Origin: Candidatus Solirubrobacter pratensis
Lineage (GTDB): Bacteria; Actinomycetota; Thermoleophilia; Solirubrobacterales; Solirubrobacteraceae
DNA length: 64,000 nt
Direction: 5' to 3'
Assembly: GCF_000425945.1 (NCBI RefSeq)
Contig: NZ_KE384481.1
Span: forward strand, 62,001-126,000
The position numbers and the translations under genes are program-made. This document shows, piece by piece, positions 31,562-39,935 of this stretch; the stretch's first letter is position 1; the number at the start of each line of letters is the position of its first letter. Under the pieces are notes generated by a model. That model did no database searches. It was not told the DNA's origin and saw only the letters and a list, made by a program, of their open reading frames with translations.

Positions 31562-32481
31562 CCGGCGCCGAGCTCGGCGCCCGGCTGCGCGCCGGCGACC
31601 GCACGGCCGCGCCCGCCGCGCTGAACCTGCTCGAGACGCGCACCGCGCGCCTCCAGGCGTCCGCGCTGGTGACCGCGGCAGGCGACGGCGCGGGCCACAT
31701 CGTGGGCGTCACCGGGCCGCCGGGCGCCGGCAAGTCGACGCTCCTGTCCGCGCTCCTGCGCGAGTGGCGGCGCGAGGGCCGCTCGGTCGCGGTGCTCGCC
31801 GTCGACCCTTCCTCGAAGCGCTCGGGCGGCGCGCTGCTCGGCGACCGCGCGCGGATCGAGCACGACCCCGCCGACCGCGACGTCTTCATCCGCTCGATGG
31901 CCGCGGGCGAGCGGCTCGGCGGCCTGGCTCCCGCGACCCGCGCCGCGGCGCAGGCGCTCGCCAGCGCGTTCGACCTCGTGGTGATCGAGACGGTCGGCGT
32001 GGGACAGTCGGAGACCGACGTCGCGGAGGCCGCCGACAGCGTCGCGGTCGTCGTCCAGCCCGGCTCCGGGGACGCGCTGCAGTTCCTGAAGGCCGGGATC
32101 ATGGAGGTGCCCGACGTGCTCGTCGTCACCAAGGCCGACCTCGGGCCGGTCGCGCGGCGCGCCGAGCAGGACCTGTGCTCCGCGCTCGGCGCGCTCGGCG
32201 CGCGTGAGACGCCGGTCGTCGCGGTCAGCTCGGTCGCGCCGGTGCGGGGGATCGACGCGCTCGCGCACGCCCTGGACGCGCATCGCGCGTCGCTCGACCT
32301 CGCGGCGGTGCGCACGCGAGCCCACCGCCTCGGCGCGCTCGCCGACTTCATCGCCGAGCACGGGGAGCGCGGCCTGCGCGCGCTCGGCGGCCGCCGCGCC
32401 GCGGTCCGCTGGCTTGCCGAGCAGGACGCAGCGCTGGACGAGCCCGAGCTGCTGCGGCGGCTCGAGGCGCGCGCGGCCTGA
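31558..32481 (+). CDS. meaB: MeaB-type G-protein chaperone of B12 mutase
   Basis: A 307-residue SIMIBI-class GTPase (ArgK/MeaB family). The Walker A motif is GPPGAGKST, followed by VLAVDPSSKRSGGALLGDRARI, the Walker B-like VVIETVGVGQSE and the base motif TKAD. MeaB proteins protect acyl-CoA mutases from inactivation and gate cofactor loading. GTG start overlaps the mutase stop (GTGA), the expected pairing. The C-terminal dimerisation arm is present but short. An 18-bp palindrome 24 bases downstream may end the transcript. Confidence 0.92.
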   Translation: MTGAELGARLRAGDRTAAPAALNLLETRTARLQASALVTAAGDGAGHIVGVTGPPGAGKSTLLSALLREWRREGRSVAVLAVDPSSKRSGGALLGDRARIEHDPADRDVFIRSMAAGERLGGLAPATRAAAQALASAFDLVVIETVGVGQSETDVAEAADSVAVVVQPGSGDALQFLKAGIMEVPDVLVVTKADLGPVARRAEQDLCSALGALGARETPVVAVSSVAPVRGIDALAHALDAHRASLDLAAVRTRAHRLGALADFIAEHGERGLRALGGRRAAVRWLAEQDAALDEPELLRRLEARAA

Positions 32482-32504
32482 CTCCTCCGCGATGCCGACG
32501 GCGG

Positions 32505-32522
32505 GTCATCCCCGGGGATGAC
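32505..32522. terminator. Perfect 18-bp palindrome after meaB
   Basis: GTCATCCCCGGGGATGAC is perfectly self-complementary and flanked by GGC/GCC that extends the stem. Without a loop it would form a tight hairpin at its centre. A terminator is the simplest role; a protein site is also possible. Confidence 0.5.
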
Positions 32523-32630
32523 GCCGGACCGTCCGCTGGGCTGGTCCGGATCACCAGCGCGGCCGACGACAGGCGACGCGCGGGCCGCGAGAGTGGACCG
32601 CACAACCTCCCCAGTGCAAGGAAGCTCGAC

Positions 32631-33161
32631 ATGGCCCATATCGGACAGACCCTCGACAACCCCGTCTCCGGCGAGACGATCACGTTCGTGAGCACCGCCG
32701 CGGAGACCGACGGCGAGCTGCTCGCGTTCGACCTCGAGCTGACGCCCGACGGCAAGGTGCCCGGCCTGCACGTGCACCCGGAGCAGACCGAGTGCTTCCG
32801 CGTGGTCGAGGGCACGATGACGTTCAAGCTCGGCCGCAAGACGATCGTGGCCCAGGCCGGCGACATCGTGACCGTGCCGCCGGGCGCGGCGCACAAGTTC
32901 GCCAACGGCGGCGAGACGGTCGCGCGCGCCCGCGTCGAGGTGCGCCCCGCACTGCAGATGGCCGAGCTGCTCGAGACCGCGGTGCGGCTCGCCGAGGAGG
33001 GCCGGACGCTCCCGAGCGGCATGCCCCGCCCCCTCGCCCTCGCGCAGTTCACGCGCAGGTTCCGCCGCGAGGTCCGGGGCGCCTTCCCGCCCGCGTGGGT
33101 GCAGCAGGCGACGATGGCCCCGCTCGCCCTGATCGCGCGCAAGCCGCTGCCGGCGGTCTAG
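32631..33161 (+). CDS. Cupin domain protein
   Basis: A 176-residue single-domain cupin. Metal ligands are visible in VPGLHVHPEQTECFRVVEG (HxH, Glu) and VPPGAAHKF (His), the two cupin motifs. The C-terminal 70 residues are helical and hydrophobic-basic and are outside the cupin barrel. The start follows AAGGAAG. Cupins range from isomerases to dioxygenases and storage proteins; nothing here narrows the role. It stands alone between meaB and the aldolase gene. Confidence 0.8.
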   Translation: MAHIGQTLDNPVSGETITFVSTAAETDGELLAFDLELTPDGKVPGLHVHPEQTECFRVVEGTMTFKLGRKTIVAQAGDIVTVPPGAAHKFANGGETVARARVEVRPALQMAELLETAVRLAEEGRTLPSGMPRPLALAQFTRRFRREVRGAFPPAWVQQATMAPLALIARKPLPAV

Positions 33162-33218
33162 CGCCCGGACGAAACCGTGCCCGCGCGCGTTGCGCCCGCG
33201 GCCATAGACTCCCCCGCC

Positions 33219-33974
33219 GTGACGTCCATGAAGGAACGGCTTGCGGCGGGGGAGACGCTGTTCGGCAGCTTCCTCTCGTTCGGCAGCCCGCTGGCCGCCG
33301 AGGCGCTCGGCCTGGCCGGCTTCGACTGGCTGTTGGTGGACCTCGAGCACGGCGGCGGCCATGAGTCGCAGGTGCTCGGGCAGGTGCTTGGGGCCCGCGC
33401 GGCGGGCGTGCATGCGCTCGCGCGCGTCGAGTCGGCCGAGCGGTCGCGGACGACGCGCCTGCTCGACCTCGGGGTCGAGGGCGTGATGTGCCCGCAGGTG
33501 AGCTCGGGCGCCGCCGCCGAGGCGTGGGCGGCCGCGCTGCACTACGGGCCGGCGGGCAGCCGCGGCGTCGCGCTGTACAACCGCGGCGCCCGCTACGGAA
33601 CCGACCCCGACGCGATCGAGAACGCTCGGCGGACGACGCTCGGCGTCGCCCAGATCGAATCGCCCGAGGCGGTCGAGGAGGTCGAGCGGATCGCGTCCGT
33701 GGACGGGATCGACGTCGTCTTCATCGGCCCCAGCGACCTCACGTTCTCGATGGGCCGCTTCCGCGAGTTCGACGACGTCGAGTACCGCGAGGCCGTCGAG
33801 CGCGTGGTCACCGCGGCGCGCGACGCGGGCAAGGCCGCGGGGATCTTCCTCGGCTCGCCGGAGCGCGTGCCCGAGGCGATCGCCGACGGCTTCCGGATGA
33901 TCGGCATCGGCTCCGACGCGACGATGATGATGGCCGGCGCGCGCGCCGCGCTCGCGGCCGCACGCGACGACTGA
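33219..33974 (+). CDS. HpcH/HpaI family aldolase
   Basis: A 251-residue class II (metal-dependent) aldolase of the HpcH/HpaI/GarL family. It has SFGSPLAAEALGLAGFDWLLVDLEHG, ARVESAE, GVMCPQVSS and the metal/substrate motif VAQIESPEAVE, then VFIGPSDLTFSMG. Such enzymes cleave 2-keto-3-deoxy acids to pyruvate and an aldehyde. It lies 80 bases before iolE on the same strand. Because the cluster has no iolJ, this enzyme might stand in or serve another sugar acid; this is speculation. GTG 33219 follows TAGACT by eight bases; an ATG three codons later is an alternative. Confidence 0.86.
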   Translation: MTSMKERLAAGETLFGSFLSFGSPLAAEALGLAGFDWLLVDLEHGGGHESQVLGQVLGARAAGVHALARVESAERSRTTRLLDLGVEGVMCPQVSSGAAAEAWAAALHYGPAGSRGVALYNRGARYGTDPDAIENARRTTLGVAQIESPEAVEEVERIASVDGIDVVFIGPSDLTFSMGRFREFDDVEYREAVERVVTAARDAGKAAGIFLGSPERVPEAIADGFRMIGIGSDATMMMAGARAALAAARDD

Positions 33975-34004
33975 GAGGGGCATCGCCGGCCCACACGGTG
34001 CATC

Positions 34005-34039
34005 TTGACACCCCGACTACGCTGGTTGGAACGTTCCAA
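34005..34039 (+). promoter_or_regulatory. TTGACA box and 14-bp LacI-type operator before iolE
   Basis: TTGACA is at 34005-34010. TTGGAACGTTCCAA (34026-34039) is a perfect palindrome covering the expected -10/start region. Its length and central CG match LacI-family operators, and a second such palindrome precedes the inositol importer. Confidence 0.65.
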
Positions 34040-34054
34040 TCGCCGGAGGAGACC

Positions 34055-34966
34055 GTGTCTACGACCCAGAGCGCCGCGTCCGGGGCCGACGTACGCGCGG
34101 CCTGGAGCCGGATCGCCGCCGCGCCCATCTCGTGGGGCGTGTGCGAGGTCCCGGGCTGGGGCCATCAGATGGAGCCCGATCGCGTGCTCGCGGAGTTGCG
34201 CGCCGCCGGCCCGGCCGCGACCGAGGCCGGGCCCGAGGGGTTCCTGCCCGACGACCCGCGCGGGACGCTCGCGGCGCATGACCTCAGCCTCGTCGGCGCG
34301 TTCGTTCCCGCCGTGCTGCACGAGCCGGGCGGGGCTGACGAGATCGAGCGCGCCGCGGCGCGCCTCGCGGCGGCCGGCGCCGGCATCGCGGTCGTGGCGG
34401 CGATCGCGGGCGCGGACGACTACGACTCGCGGCCCGAGCTGACCAGCGAGCAGTGGGCGACGCTCCTCGGCGCCCTCGACGAAGGCGCCGCGCGCGCCGC
34501 CCACCACGGGGTGCGCGCCGTGCTGCACCCGCACATGGGCACGGTGATCGAGAGCCAGGCGGACGTCGACCGCGTGCTGGAGGGCAGCTCGATCGCGCTG
34601 TGTCTGGACACCGGGCACCTGATGGTCGGCGGCGCCGATCCGGTCGCGCTGGCCGAGGCCGCGGGCGACCGCGTCGAGCACGTGCACCTCAAGGACGTCG
34701 ACGGCGAGCTGTGCGCCGCCGTCCGCGCCGGCGCCGTCGCGTACTCCGACGCCGTGCGCCAGGGGCTCTACTGCCCGCTCGGACAGGGCGCGGTCGACGT
34801 GCCGCGCATGGTCCGCGCGCTCGAGCGCCACGGCTACGCCGGCTGGTACGTGCTCGAGCAGGACGTGATGCTCGCGGGCGAGCCGGCCGCGGGAGCGGGT
34901 CCAGCGGCGGAAGTGCGCGCGAGCGCGGAGTACCTGGCGGGCGTCCTCGAAGGGGCCGCGCGATGA
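34055..34966 (+). CDS. iolE: myo-inosose-2 dehydratase (IolE) family protein
   Basis: A 303-residue xylose-isomerase-like TIM barrel. RIAAAPISWGVCEVPGWGHQ corresponds to the IolE opening, and metal/active-site residues appear in HPHMGTVIE, LCLDTGH and EHVHLKD. IolE removes water from 2-keto-myo-inositol. The start GTG follows GGAGGAGA, a strong ribosome binding site. It is the first gene of iolE-C-B-A, all joined by overlaps, and is under the palindrome at 34026. The IolE function is supported by the operon more than by unique motifs, since the wider family includes other epimerases. Confidence 0.85.
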   Translation: MSTTQSAASGADVRAAWSRIAAAPISWGVCEVPGWGHQMEPDRVLAELRAAGPAATEAGPEGFLPDDPRGTLAAHDLSLVGAFVPAVLHEPGGADEIERAAARLAAAGAGIAVVAAIAGADDYDSRPELTSEQWATLLGALDEGAARAAHHGVRAVLHPHMGTVIESQADVDRVLEGSSIALCLDTGHLMVGGADPVALAEAAGDRVEHVHLKDVDGELCAAVRAGAVAYSDAVRQGLYCPLGQGAVDVPRMVRALERHGYAGWYVLEQDVMLAGEPAAGAGPAAEVRASAEYLAGVLEGAAR

Positions 34967-35910
34967 CCGCGGGCGCCGTCCCCGAGATCATCACGATCGG
35001 CCGCATCGGCGTCGACCTCTACCCCGAGCAGATCGGCGTGCCGCTCGCCGACGTCACCTCCTTCGCCAAGGGACTCGGCGGCACCGCGACCAACGTCGCC
35101 GTCGCCGCCGCGCGGCTCGGCCGCCGCACCGCGGTGATCACGAAGGTCGGCGACGACGCGTTCGCGCCCTACGTCCGCCAGGCGCTCGAGGGCTTCGGCG
35201 TCGACGCGCGCTGGGTCGGCACCGATCCGAGCCTCCAGACGCCCGTGACGTTCTGCGAGATCTTCCCGCCCGACGACTTCCCGCTGCTCTTCTACCGCAA
35301 CCCGACCGCGCCGGACCTCAGCATCGAAGCCGCCGAGCTGGACAGGCCGGCGCTGCAACAGGCCGGACTCGTGTGGACCACGGGCACGGGCCTGAGCCGC
35401 GAGCCGTCTCGCGAAGCTGTGCTGACCGCGCTCGAGACCGCCGCCTTCGCCGTGCACGACATGGACGACCGCCCGATGCTCTGGCCCGACGGCGAGCACC
35501 ACGAGCACTGGGCCGCCGAGGCCGTCAAGCGAGCCGACGTCGTCGTCGGCAACCAGTCCGAGGCGGCCGTCGCGGTCGGCCCCGGCTCCCCGCGCGAGCA
35601 GGCCGAGCGCCTGCTCGCCCTCGGCCCGCGCACGGCGATCGTCAAGCAGGGCCCGAAGGGCGTCCTCGGCGCGACCGCCGACGGCGAGGTCGTCGAGGTC
35701 GCGCCCGTGCCCGTCGACGTCGTCTGCGGCCTCGGGGCCGGCGACGCGTTCGGCGGCGCGCTGTGCCACGGCCTGCTGTCAGGCTGGCCGCTCGAGCGCA
35801 CACTGCGCTTCGCCAACGCCGCGGGGGCCATCGTGGCCTCGCGGCTGCTGTGCGCCGACGCCATGCCGACGCTCGAGGAGGTCGAGTGCATCTGCACCTC
35901 AAAGGTGTGA
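34963..35910 (+). CDS. iolC: 5-dehydro-2-deoxygluconokinase (IolC)
   Basis: A 315-residue PfkB-family kinase. It has ITIGRIGVDLYPEQIG at the start, the substrate motif GGTATNVAVAAARLG and the C-terminal GLGAGDAFGG with the catalytic Asp. DLYPEQ is typical of IolC among PfkB kinases. The enzyme phosphorylates 2-deoxy-5-keto-gluconate in inositol breakdown. The ATG overlaps the iolE stop (ATGA), and the 3' end overlaps the iolB start by 25 bases. Confidence 0.92.
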   Translation: MTAGAVPEIITIGRIGVDLYPEQIGVPLADVTSFAKGLGGTATNVAVAAARLGRRTAVITKVGDDAFAPYVRQALEGFGVDARWVGTDPSLQTPVTFCEIFPPDDFPLLFYRNPTAPDLSIEAAELDRPALQQAGLVWTTGTGLSREPSREAVLTALETAAFAVHDMDDRPMLWPDGEHHEHWAAEAVKRADVVVGNQSEAAVAVGPGSPREQAERLLALGPRTAIVKQGPKGVLGATADGEVVEVAPVPVDVVCGLGAGDAFGGALCHGLLSGWPLERTLRFANAAGAIVASRLLCADAMPTLEEVECICTSKV

Positions 35911-36713
35911 CCGAGATCACGCCGCAGTCGGCCGGCTGGACCTACACCGGCCTGCGGATCGTCACGCTCGGCGAGCCGATCAGCGTGACAACCGGCGAGG
36001 ACGAGTACGCGATCCTCCCGCTCGCCGGTCACGGCAGCGTCGAGACCGAGGGCGAGACGTTCACGCTGCAGGGCCGCGAGTCGGTCTTCACCGAGGTCTC
36101 CGACTTCGCCTACGTCCCGCGCGACAGCGAGTTCCGCCTCGACGGGACCGGGCGCTTCGCCCTCGCCCACGCCCCCGCCCGCCGCCGCCTCGAGCCCGCG
36201 TACGGCCCGGCGCACGAGGTGTCGGTCGAGATCCGCGGCGCCGGCACCTGCACGCGACAGCTGAACAACTTCCTCGGCCCCGGCGAGTTCCCCGCGGACC
36301 GCCTGGTCTGCGTCGAGGTCCTCACGCCCGAGGGCAACTGGTCCTCCTATCCCCCGCACAAGCACGACGACGCGACGGCGGGAACCGGGGAGGCCGAGCT
36401 CGAGGAGATCTACTACTTCGAGGTCCGCGGCGAGAACGGGTACGGCATCCACCGCACCTACACCGCGGACGCCGGCATCGACGAGACGGTCGTCGTCACG
36501 AGCGGCGACGCGTTCCTCGTCCCCCGCGGCTACCACGGCCCGTGCATCGCCGCCCCGGGGCACGATCTCTACTACCTCAACGTCCTGGCAGGCCCCGGCG
36601 AACCGAGCCTCGCATACTCAGATGACCCCGCGCACCACTGGCTGCGCGACGCGTGGGCCGGCATGGAGACCGACCCGCGCCTCCCGATGACCTCCGACAG
36701 GAGCCCGAGATGA
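35886..36713 (+). CDS. iolB: 5-deoxy-glucuronate isomerase (IolB)
   Basis: A 275-residue bicupin of the IolB/KduI family. The body contains ITPQSAGWTYTGLRIV, NNFLGP, the metal motif SSYPPHKHDD, and EIYYFE and GYHGP in the second cupin half. It isomerises 5-deoxy-glucuronate to 2-deoxy-5-keto-gluconate. GTG 35886 is used because it gives the family N-terminus; GTG 35907 is possible and would avoid most of the overlap with iolC. The stop overlaps the next ATG (ATGA). Confidence 0.9.
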   Translation: MHLHLKGVTEITPQSAGWTYTGLRIVTLGEPISVTTGEDEYAILPLAGHGSVETEGETFTLQGRESVFTEVSDFAYVPRDSEFRLDGTGRFALAHAPARRRLEPAYGPAHEVSVEIRGAGTCTRQLNNFLGPGEFPADRLVCVEVLTPEGNWSSYPPHKHDDATAGTGEAELEEIYYFEVRGENGYGIHRTYTADAGIDETVVVTSGDAFLVPRGYHGPCIAAPGHDLYYLNVLAGPGEPSLAYSDDPAHHWLRDAWAGMETDPRLPMTSDRSPR

Positions 36714-38218
36714 CCACAGCGACCGCGACGCAGCTGACCCACTGGATCGCCGGCGGACCCGACGACCGCCCCGCCGAGCGCTACGGCGACGTGACCGAGT
36801 CCGCGACCGGCCGCCTCGTCGCCCGCGTCCCGTTCGCGACCGCGGACGACGTCGACCGCGCCGTCCAGGCGGCGGTCCGCGCCCAGCGCGAGTGGGGCGC
36901 CGCCAGCCTCACCAAGCGCACGCAGGTCATGTTCGCCTTCCGCGAGCGCCTCAACAACGCCAAGCAGGAGCTTGCCGAGATCGTCACGCGCGAGCACGGG
37001 AAGGTCCTCTCCGACGCGATGGGCGAGATCACCCGCGGCCAGGAGGTCGTCGAGTTCGCCTGCGGGCTGGCGCACCTGCTCAAGGGCGAGAACACGCCGA
37101 GCGTCTCCGGCGGCGTCGACTCGCATTCGATGCGCACGCCCGTCGGCGTCGCGGCCGGGATCACGCCGTTCAACTTCCCGATGATGGTGCCGCTGTGGAT
37201 GATCCCGATCGCGATCGCGTGCGGGAACAGCTTCATCCTCAAGCCGTCCGAGCAGGACCCGTCGGCGAGCCTCGTGATCGCCCGACTGCTCAAGGAGGCC
37301 GGGCTGCCCGACGGCGTGTTCTCCGTCGTGCACGGCGACAAGGAGGCGGTCGACGCCATCCTCACGCACCCGCAGATCGACGCCGTCAGCTTCGTCGGCA
37401 GCACGCCCGTCGCGAAGTACATCTACGAGACCGGCACCGCGAGCGGCAAGCGCGTCCAGGCGCTGGGCGGCGCGAAGAACCACGCGATCGTGCTCCCCGA
37501 CGCCGACCTCGACCTCGCCGCCGACGGCCTGGTGAGCGCCGCCTACGGCTCCGCCGGTCAGCGCTGCATGGCGGTGTCGGTCGCCGTCACGGTCGGCGAC
37601 GTCGCCGAGCCGCTGCTCGGCAAGATCGAGGAGCGCATCGCCAAGCTCAAGGTCGGCCCTGGCACCGACCCCGCGTCCGAGATGGGCCCGCTCGTCTCCA
37701 AGGCCCACTACGAGAAGGTCTCGGGCCTGGTCGACGCCGGCGTGGAGGAGGGCGCCAAGCTGCGCGTCGACGGCCGCGGTCTGTCGGTCGAGGGCCACGA
37801 GGACGGCTACTTCCTCGGCCCGTGCGTGTTCGACGAGGTCAAGCCCGGTATGCGCGTCTACGACGAGGAGATCTTCGGCCCCGTGCTCGTCGTCGTCCGC
37901 GCCGGCAGCTACCCGGAGGCCGTCGAGCTCGTCAACGAGAACCCGTACGGCAACGGCGCCGCGATCTTCACCTGCGACGGCGGCGCCGCCCGCCGCTTCG
38001 AGCAGGAGGTGACCGCGGGCATGGTCGGCGTCAACGTGCCGATCCCCGTGCCGATGGCCTACCACTCCTTCGGCGGCTGGAAGAGCTCGCTGTTCGGCGA
38101 CCTGCACGTGCACGGCCCGGACGGCGTGCGCTTCTACACGCGCGGCAAGGTCGTCACGACGCGCTGGCCGGATCCCAGCCACGCCGGCGTCAACCTCGGC
38201 TTCCCCACCCAGACCTGA
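36710..38218 (+). CDS. iolA: Methylmalonate/malonate-semialdehyde dehydrogenase, CoA-acylating (IolA/MmsA)
   Basis: A 502-residue aldehyde dehydrogenase. Features are GVAAGITPFNFPMMVPLWM, the LKPSEQDP nucleotide segment, ALGGAKNHAIVLPDAD (where the usual catalytic Glu is replaced, as in MmsA) and the nucleophile Cys in GSAGQRCMA. It converts malonate semialdehyde to acetyl-CoA, the last step of inositol catabolism, and methylmalonate semialdehyde to propionyl-CoA. Coupled to iolB by ATGA and followed at once by a strong hairpin. Confidence 0.94.
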   Translation: MTTATATQLTHWIAGGPDDRPAERYGDVTESATGRLVARVPFATADDVDRAVQAAVRAQREWGAASLTKRTQVMFAFRERLNNAKQELAEIVTREHGKVLSDAMGEITRGQEVVEFACGLAHLLKGENTPSVSGGVDSHSMRTPVGVAAGITPFNFPMMVPLWMIPIAIACGNSFILKPSEQDPSASLVIARLLKEAGLPDGVFSVVHGDKEAVDAILTHPQIDAVSFVGSTPVAKYIYETGTASGKRVQALGGAKNHAIVLPDADLDLAADGLVSAAYGSAGQRCMAVSVAVTVGDVAEPLLGKIEERIAKLKVGPGTDPASEMGPLVSKAHYEKVSGLVDAGVEEGAKLRVDGRGLSVEGHEDGYFLGPCVFDEVKPGMRVYDEEIFGPVLVVVRAGSYPEAVELVNENPYGNGAAIFTCDGGAARRFEQEVTAGMVGVNVPIPVPMAYHSFGGWKSSLFGDLHVHGPDGVRFYTRGKVVTTRWPDPSHAGVNLGFPTQT

Positions 38219-38263
38219 GCCCGGAAGCCCCGATCGTCGTGGATGCCTCGGGGGTTCCGGGCT
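38218..38263 (+). terminator. Strong hairpin after iolA, overlapping the LacI start region
   Basis: AGCCCGGAA (38218-38226) pairs with TTCCGGGCT (38255-38263) and CCCC (38228-38231) with GGGG (38250-38253), with one G-G mismatch; the 18-base loop holds CGTGGATGCCTCGG, shared with the repeats at 13.6 and 14.2 kb. It can end iolECBA transcription. Its right arm reaches the proposed CTG start of the LacI gene, so it may also control that gene. Confidence 0.7.
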
Positions 38264-39263
38264 GAGAACCCGGCCCACGATCAACGCCGTCGCCGAGCGG
38301 GCGGGCGTCTCCAAGTCGCTCGTCTCGCTCGTCATGCGCGGCGCGCCGAACGTCTCGGAGGCGCGCCGCGCCGCCGTGCTGCAGGCCGCGGCGGAGCTTG
38401 GCTACCGCCCCAACCTCGTCGCCCGCAGCCTCGTCGAGCGCCGCACGCGCACGCTCGGCGTGCTCGTCTCGGATCTGCACAACCCGTTCTTCGCGGAGGT
38501 GATCGACGGGCTGCAGGCCGAGGCGCAGGAGCGCGGCCTGCGGATCGTGCTCGGCACGGGCCGGCGCGACCCGGCCGAGGAGGCCGAGACCGTCGAGGCG
38601 TTCCTGCAGCAGGACGTCGACGGGCTCGTGCTCCTCTCCCCCCGGCTGCCGGGGATCGAGGACGTCGCGGCGGCGGTCCCGACCGTCGTGGTCGCCACGC
38701 GCGCGGAGCACGTCGACGTCGTCGTCAACGACGACGCGCTCGGGGCCGAGCTGGCCGTCGCCCACCTCGCCGAGCTCGGGCACGAGCGCATCGCGCACAT
38801 CGCGGCCGCGGGCACGCAGGAGCGGCGCGCAGGCTACGAGTCCGCGATCGCGCGCCATGGCCTCGAGGCGCTGATCGCGGACGGCGACGTGACCGACGAG
38901 GGCGGCTATCGCGGCGCGCAGCGGCTGCTGGCGAACGGCCGCCCGACGGCGATCTTCGCGTGCAACGACCTCGCCGCGCTAGGCGCGCTGACCGCGATCG
39001 AGGAGGCGGGCCTGTCGGTCCCCGGCGACGTCTCGCTCGTCGGGTACGACAACACGTACCTCGCGTCGATCCGCCACATCGCGCTCACGTCGGTCGACCA
39101 GCCGCGGCATCGGATGGGGCGGCTCGCGGTCGAGGCGCTCGACGCGCGGCGCGAGGCGCCCGGCGCGCCGCCGGCCCTGCACACCGTCACGCCGCACCTG
39201 GAGATCCGCAGCTCCTCCGCGAGCCACGCCCCGCGCGCGGCCCGCGCCTCTCGAGCCCCCTGA
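38262..39263 (+). CDS. LacI family regulator with apparent CTG start
   Basis: A LacI/GalR repressor of about 333 residues. The DNA-binding headpiece TINAVAERAGVSKSLVSLVM and hinge YRPNLVARSLVERRTRTLGVLVSDL are intact and closely like the second LacI gene at 40 kb. The periplasmic-binding-like domain follows (FACNDLAALGAL, VGYDNTYLASI). No ATG, GTG or TTG lies in frame before the headpiece; the nearest ATG (38334) would remove the first two helices. CTG 38262 gives MRTRPTINAVAERAG, the expected N-terminus, so it is taken as the start. It follows iolA by 43 bases and probably regulates inositol genes. Confidence 0.8.
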   Translation: MRTRPTINAVAERAGVSKSLVSLVMRGAPNVSEARRAAVLQAAAELGYRPNLVARSLVERRTRTLGVLVSDLHNPFFAEVIDGLQAEAQERGLRIVLGTGRRDPAEEAETVEAFLQQDVDGLVLLSPRLPGIEDVAAAVPTVVVATRAEHVDVVVNDDALGAELAVAHLAELGHERIAHIAAAGTQERRAGYESAIARHGLEALIADGDVTDEGGYRGAQRLLANGRPTAIFACNDLAALGALTAIEEAGLSVPGDVSLVGYDNTYLASIRHIALTSVDQPRHRMGRLAVEALDARREAPGAPPALHTVTPHLEIRSSSASHAPRAARASRAP

Positions 39264-39935
39264 CCCGCGGGGCGGCCGTGACGGGGAGCGCCGCGTCGCG
39301 AGCAGTCCGGCTCGCCCGAGGATGACGCCGGTGGGCGAGACAGACCCGCATCCCTTACCCGCGACGCTTGCGGGGTCTCCGCGCCGCCGACGTCCGGGAC
39401 CGGCGAACTGCGCTGGTATCGCGTCGCGCCGGATCCCCCGGCTCACCGTGATCTGACGCAGCGAGCCGCCCGCGACGGCGTAGGCGGTGTGCGGGCGCGT
39501 GGCGGAGCGCGCGAAGATCACGCCGATCAGGCGGCCGCCGCGGATCACCGGCGTGCCGGAGTCGCCGGGGCGGACCTCGCGGTCGAGCGCGATCACGTCT
39601 CGCCGGGCTCCGTCGACGCTCGCGGTCAGCGTGGGCGTGTCGCCGATCCGCAGCGGCTTCGCCTCCAGCCCCGGCACGTGCAGGAGCGCGAGGTCGGCGT
39701 CGTCGTCGCGGCGGATGACCGTGGCGGGGCGCCCGTCGACCCTGACCGGACCTTCAAGCGCGTGGGCGACGGTGAGCACCGTCTCGTCGCGGAGCGCGAA
39801 GCCGGTCGCGTGCTCGGCGCGGCCTCCCTCGACGGTCAGGAGGGTGGGGCCGACTGCGCCGGTACGGGAAGCCAGCAGGAGCAGCGCCACCAGGATCGGC
39901 GCGAGCGCGGCGCCGCGGAGCGCGAGCCGCGTCAT
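38979..39935 (-). CDS. Trypsin-like serine protease, exported or membrane-anchored, with antisense tail
   Basis: An N-terminal hydrophobic segment (residues 8-23) precedes a compact trypsin-like domain with His in VLTVAHAL, Asp in DDADLALLHV and Ser in RPGDSGTPV. The domain appears complete by about residue 165 (AVAGGSLRQITVSRG). The remaining 150 residues are Arg/Gly-rich, and the last 285 bases run antisense to the LacI gene, so the true stop was probably lost through a frameshift or mutation near 39.4 kb. The start overlaps the stop of the upstream LacI gene by four bases, an unusual repressor-protease pairing. The substrate is unknown. Confidence 0.7.
   Translation of the reverse strand: MTRLALRGAALAPILVALLLLASRTGAVGPTLLTVEGGRAEHATGFALRDETVLTVAHALEGPVRVDGRPATVIRRDDDADLALLHVPGLEAKPLRIGDTPTLTASVDGARRDVIALDREVRPGDSGTPVIRGGRLIGVIFARSATRPHTAYAVAGGSLRQITVSRGIRRDAIPAQFAGPGRRRRGDPASVAGKGCGSVSPTGVILGRAGLLATRRSPSRPPRGSGGSRGAGRARGVARGGAADLQVRRDGVQGRRRAGRLAPRVERLDREPPHPMPRLVDRRERDVADRREVRVVVPDERDVAGDRQARLLDRGQRA
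39311..39339. terminator. Hairpin downstream of the first LacI gene
   Basis: CTCGCCC (39311-39317) pairs with GGGCGAG (39333-39339) around 15 bases. It lies 48 bases past the LacI stop and would sit inside the read-through tail of the opposing protease gene. Confidence 0.4.
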
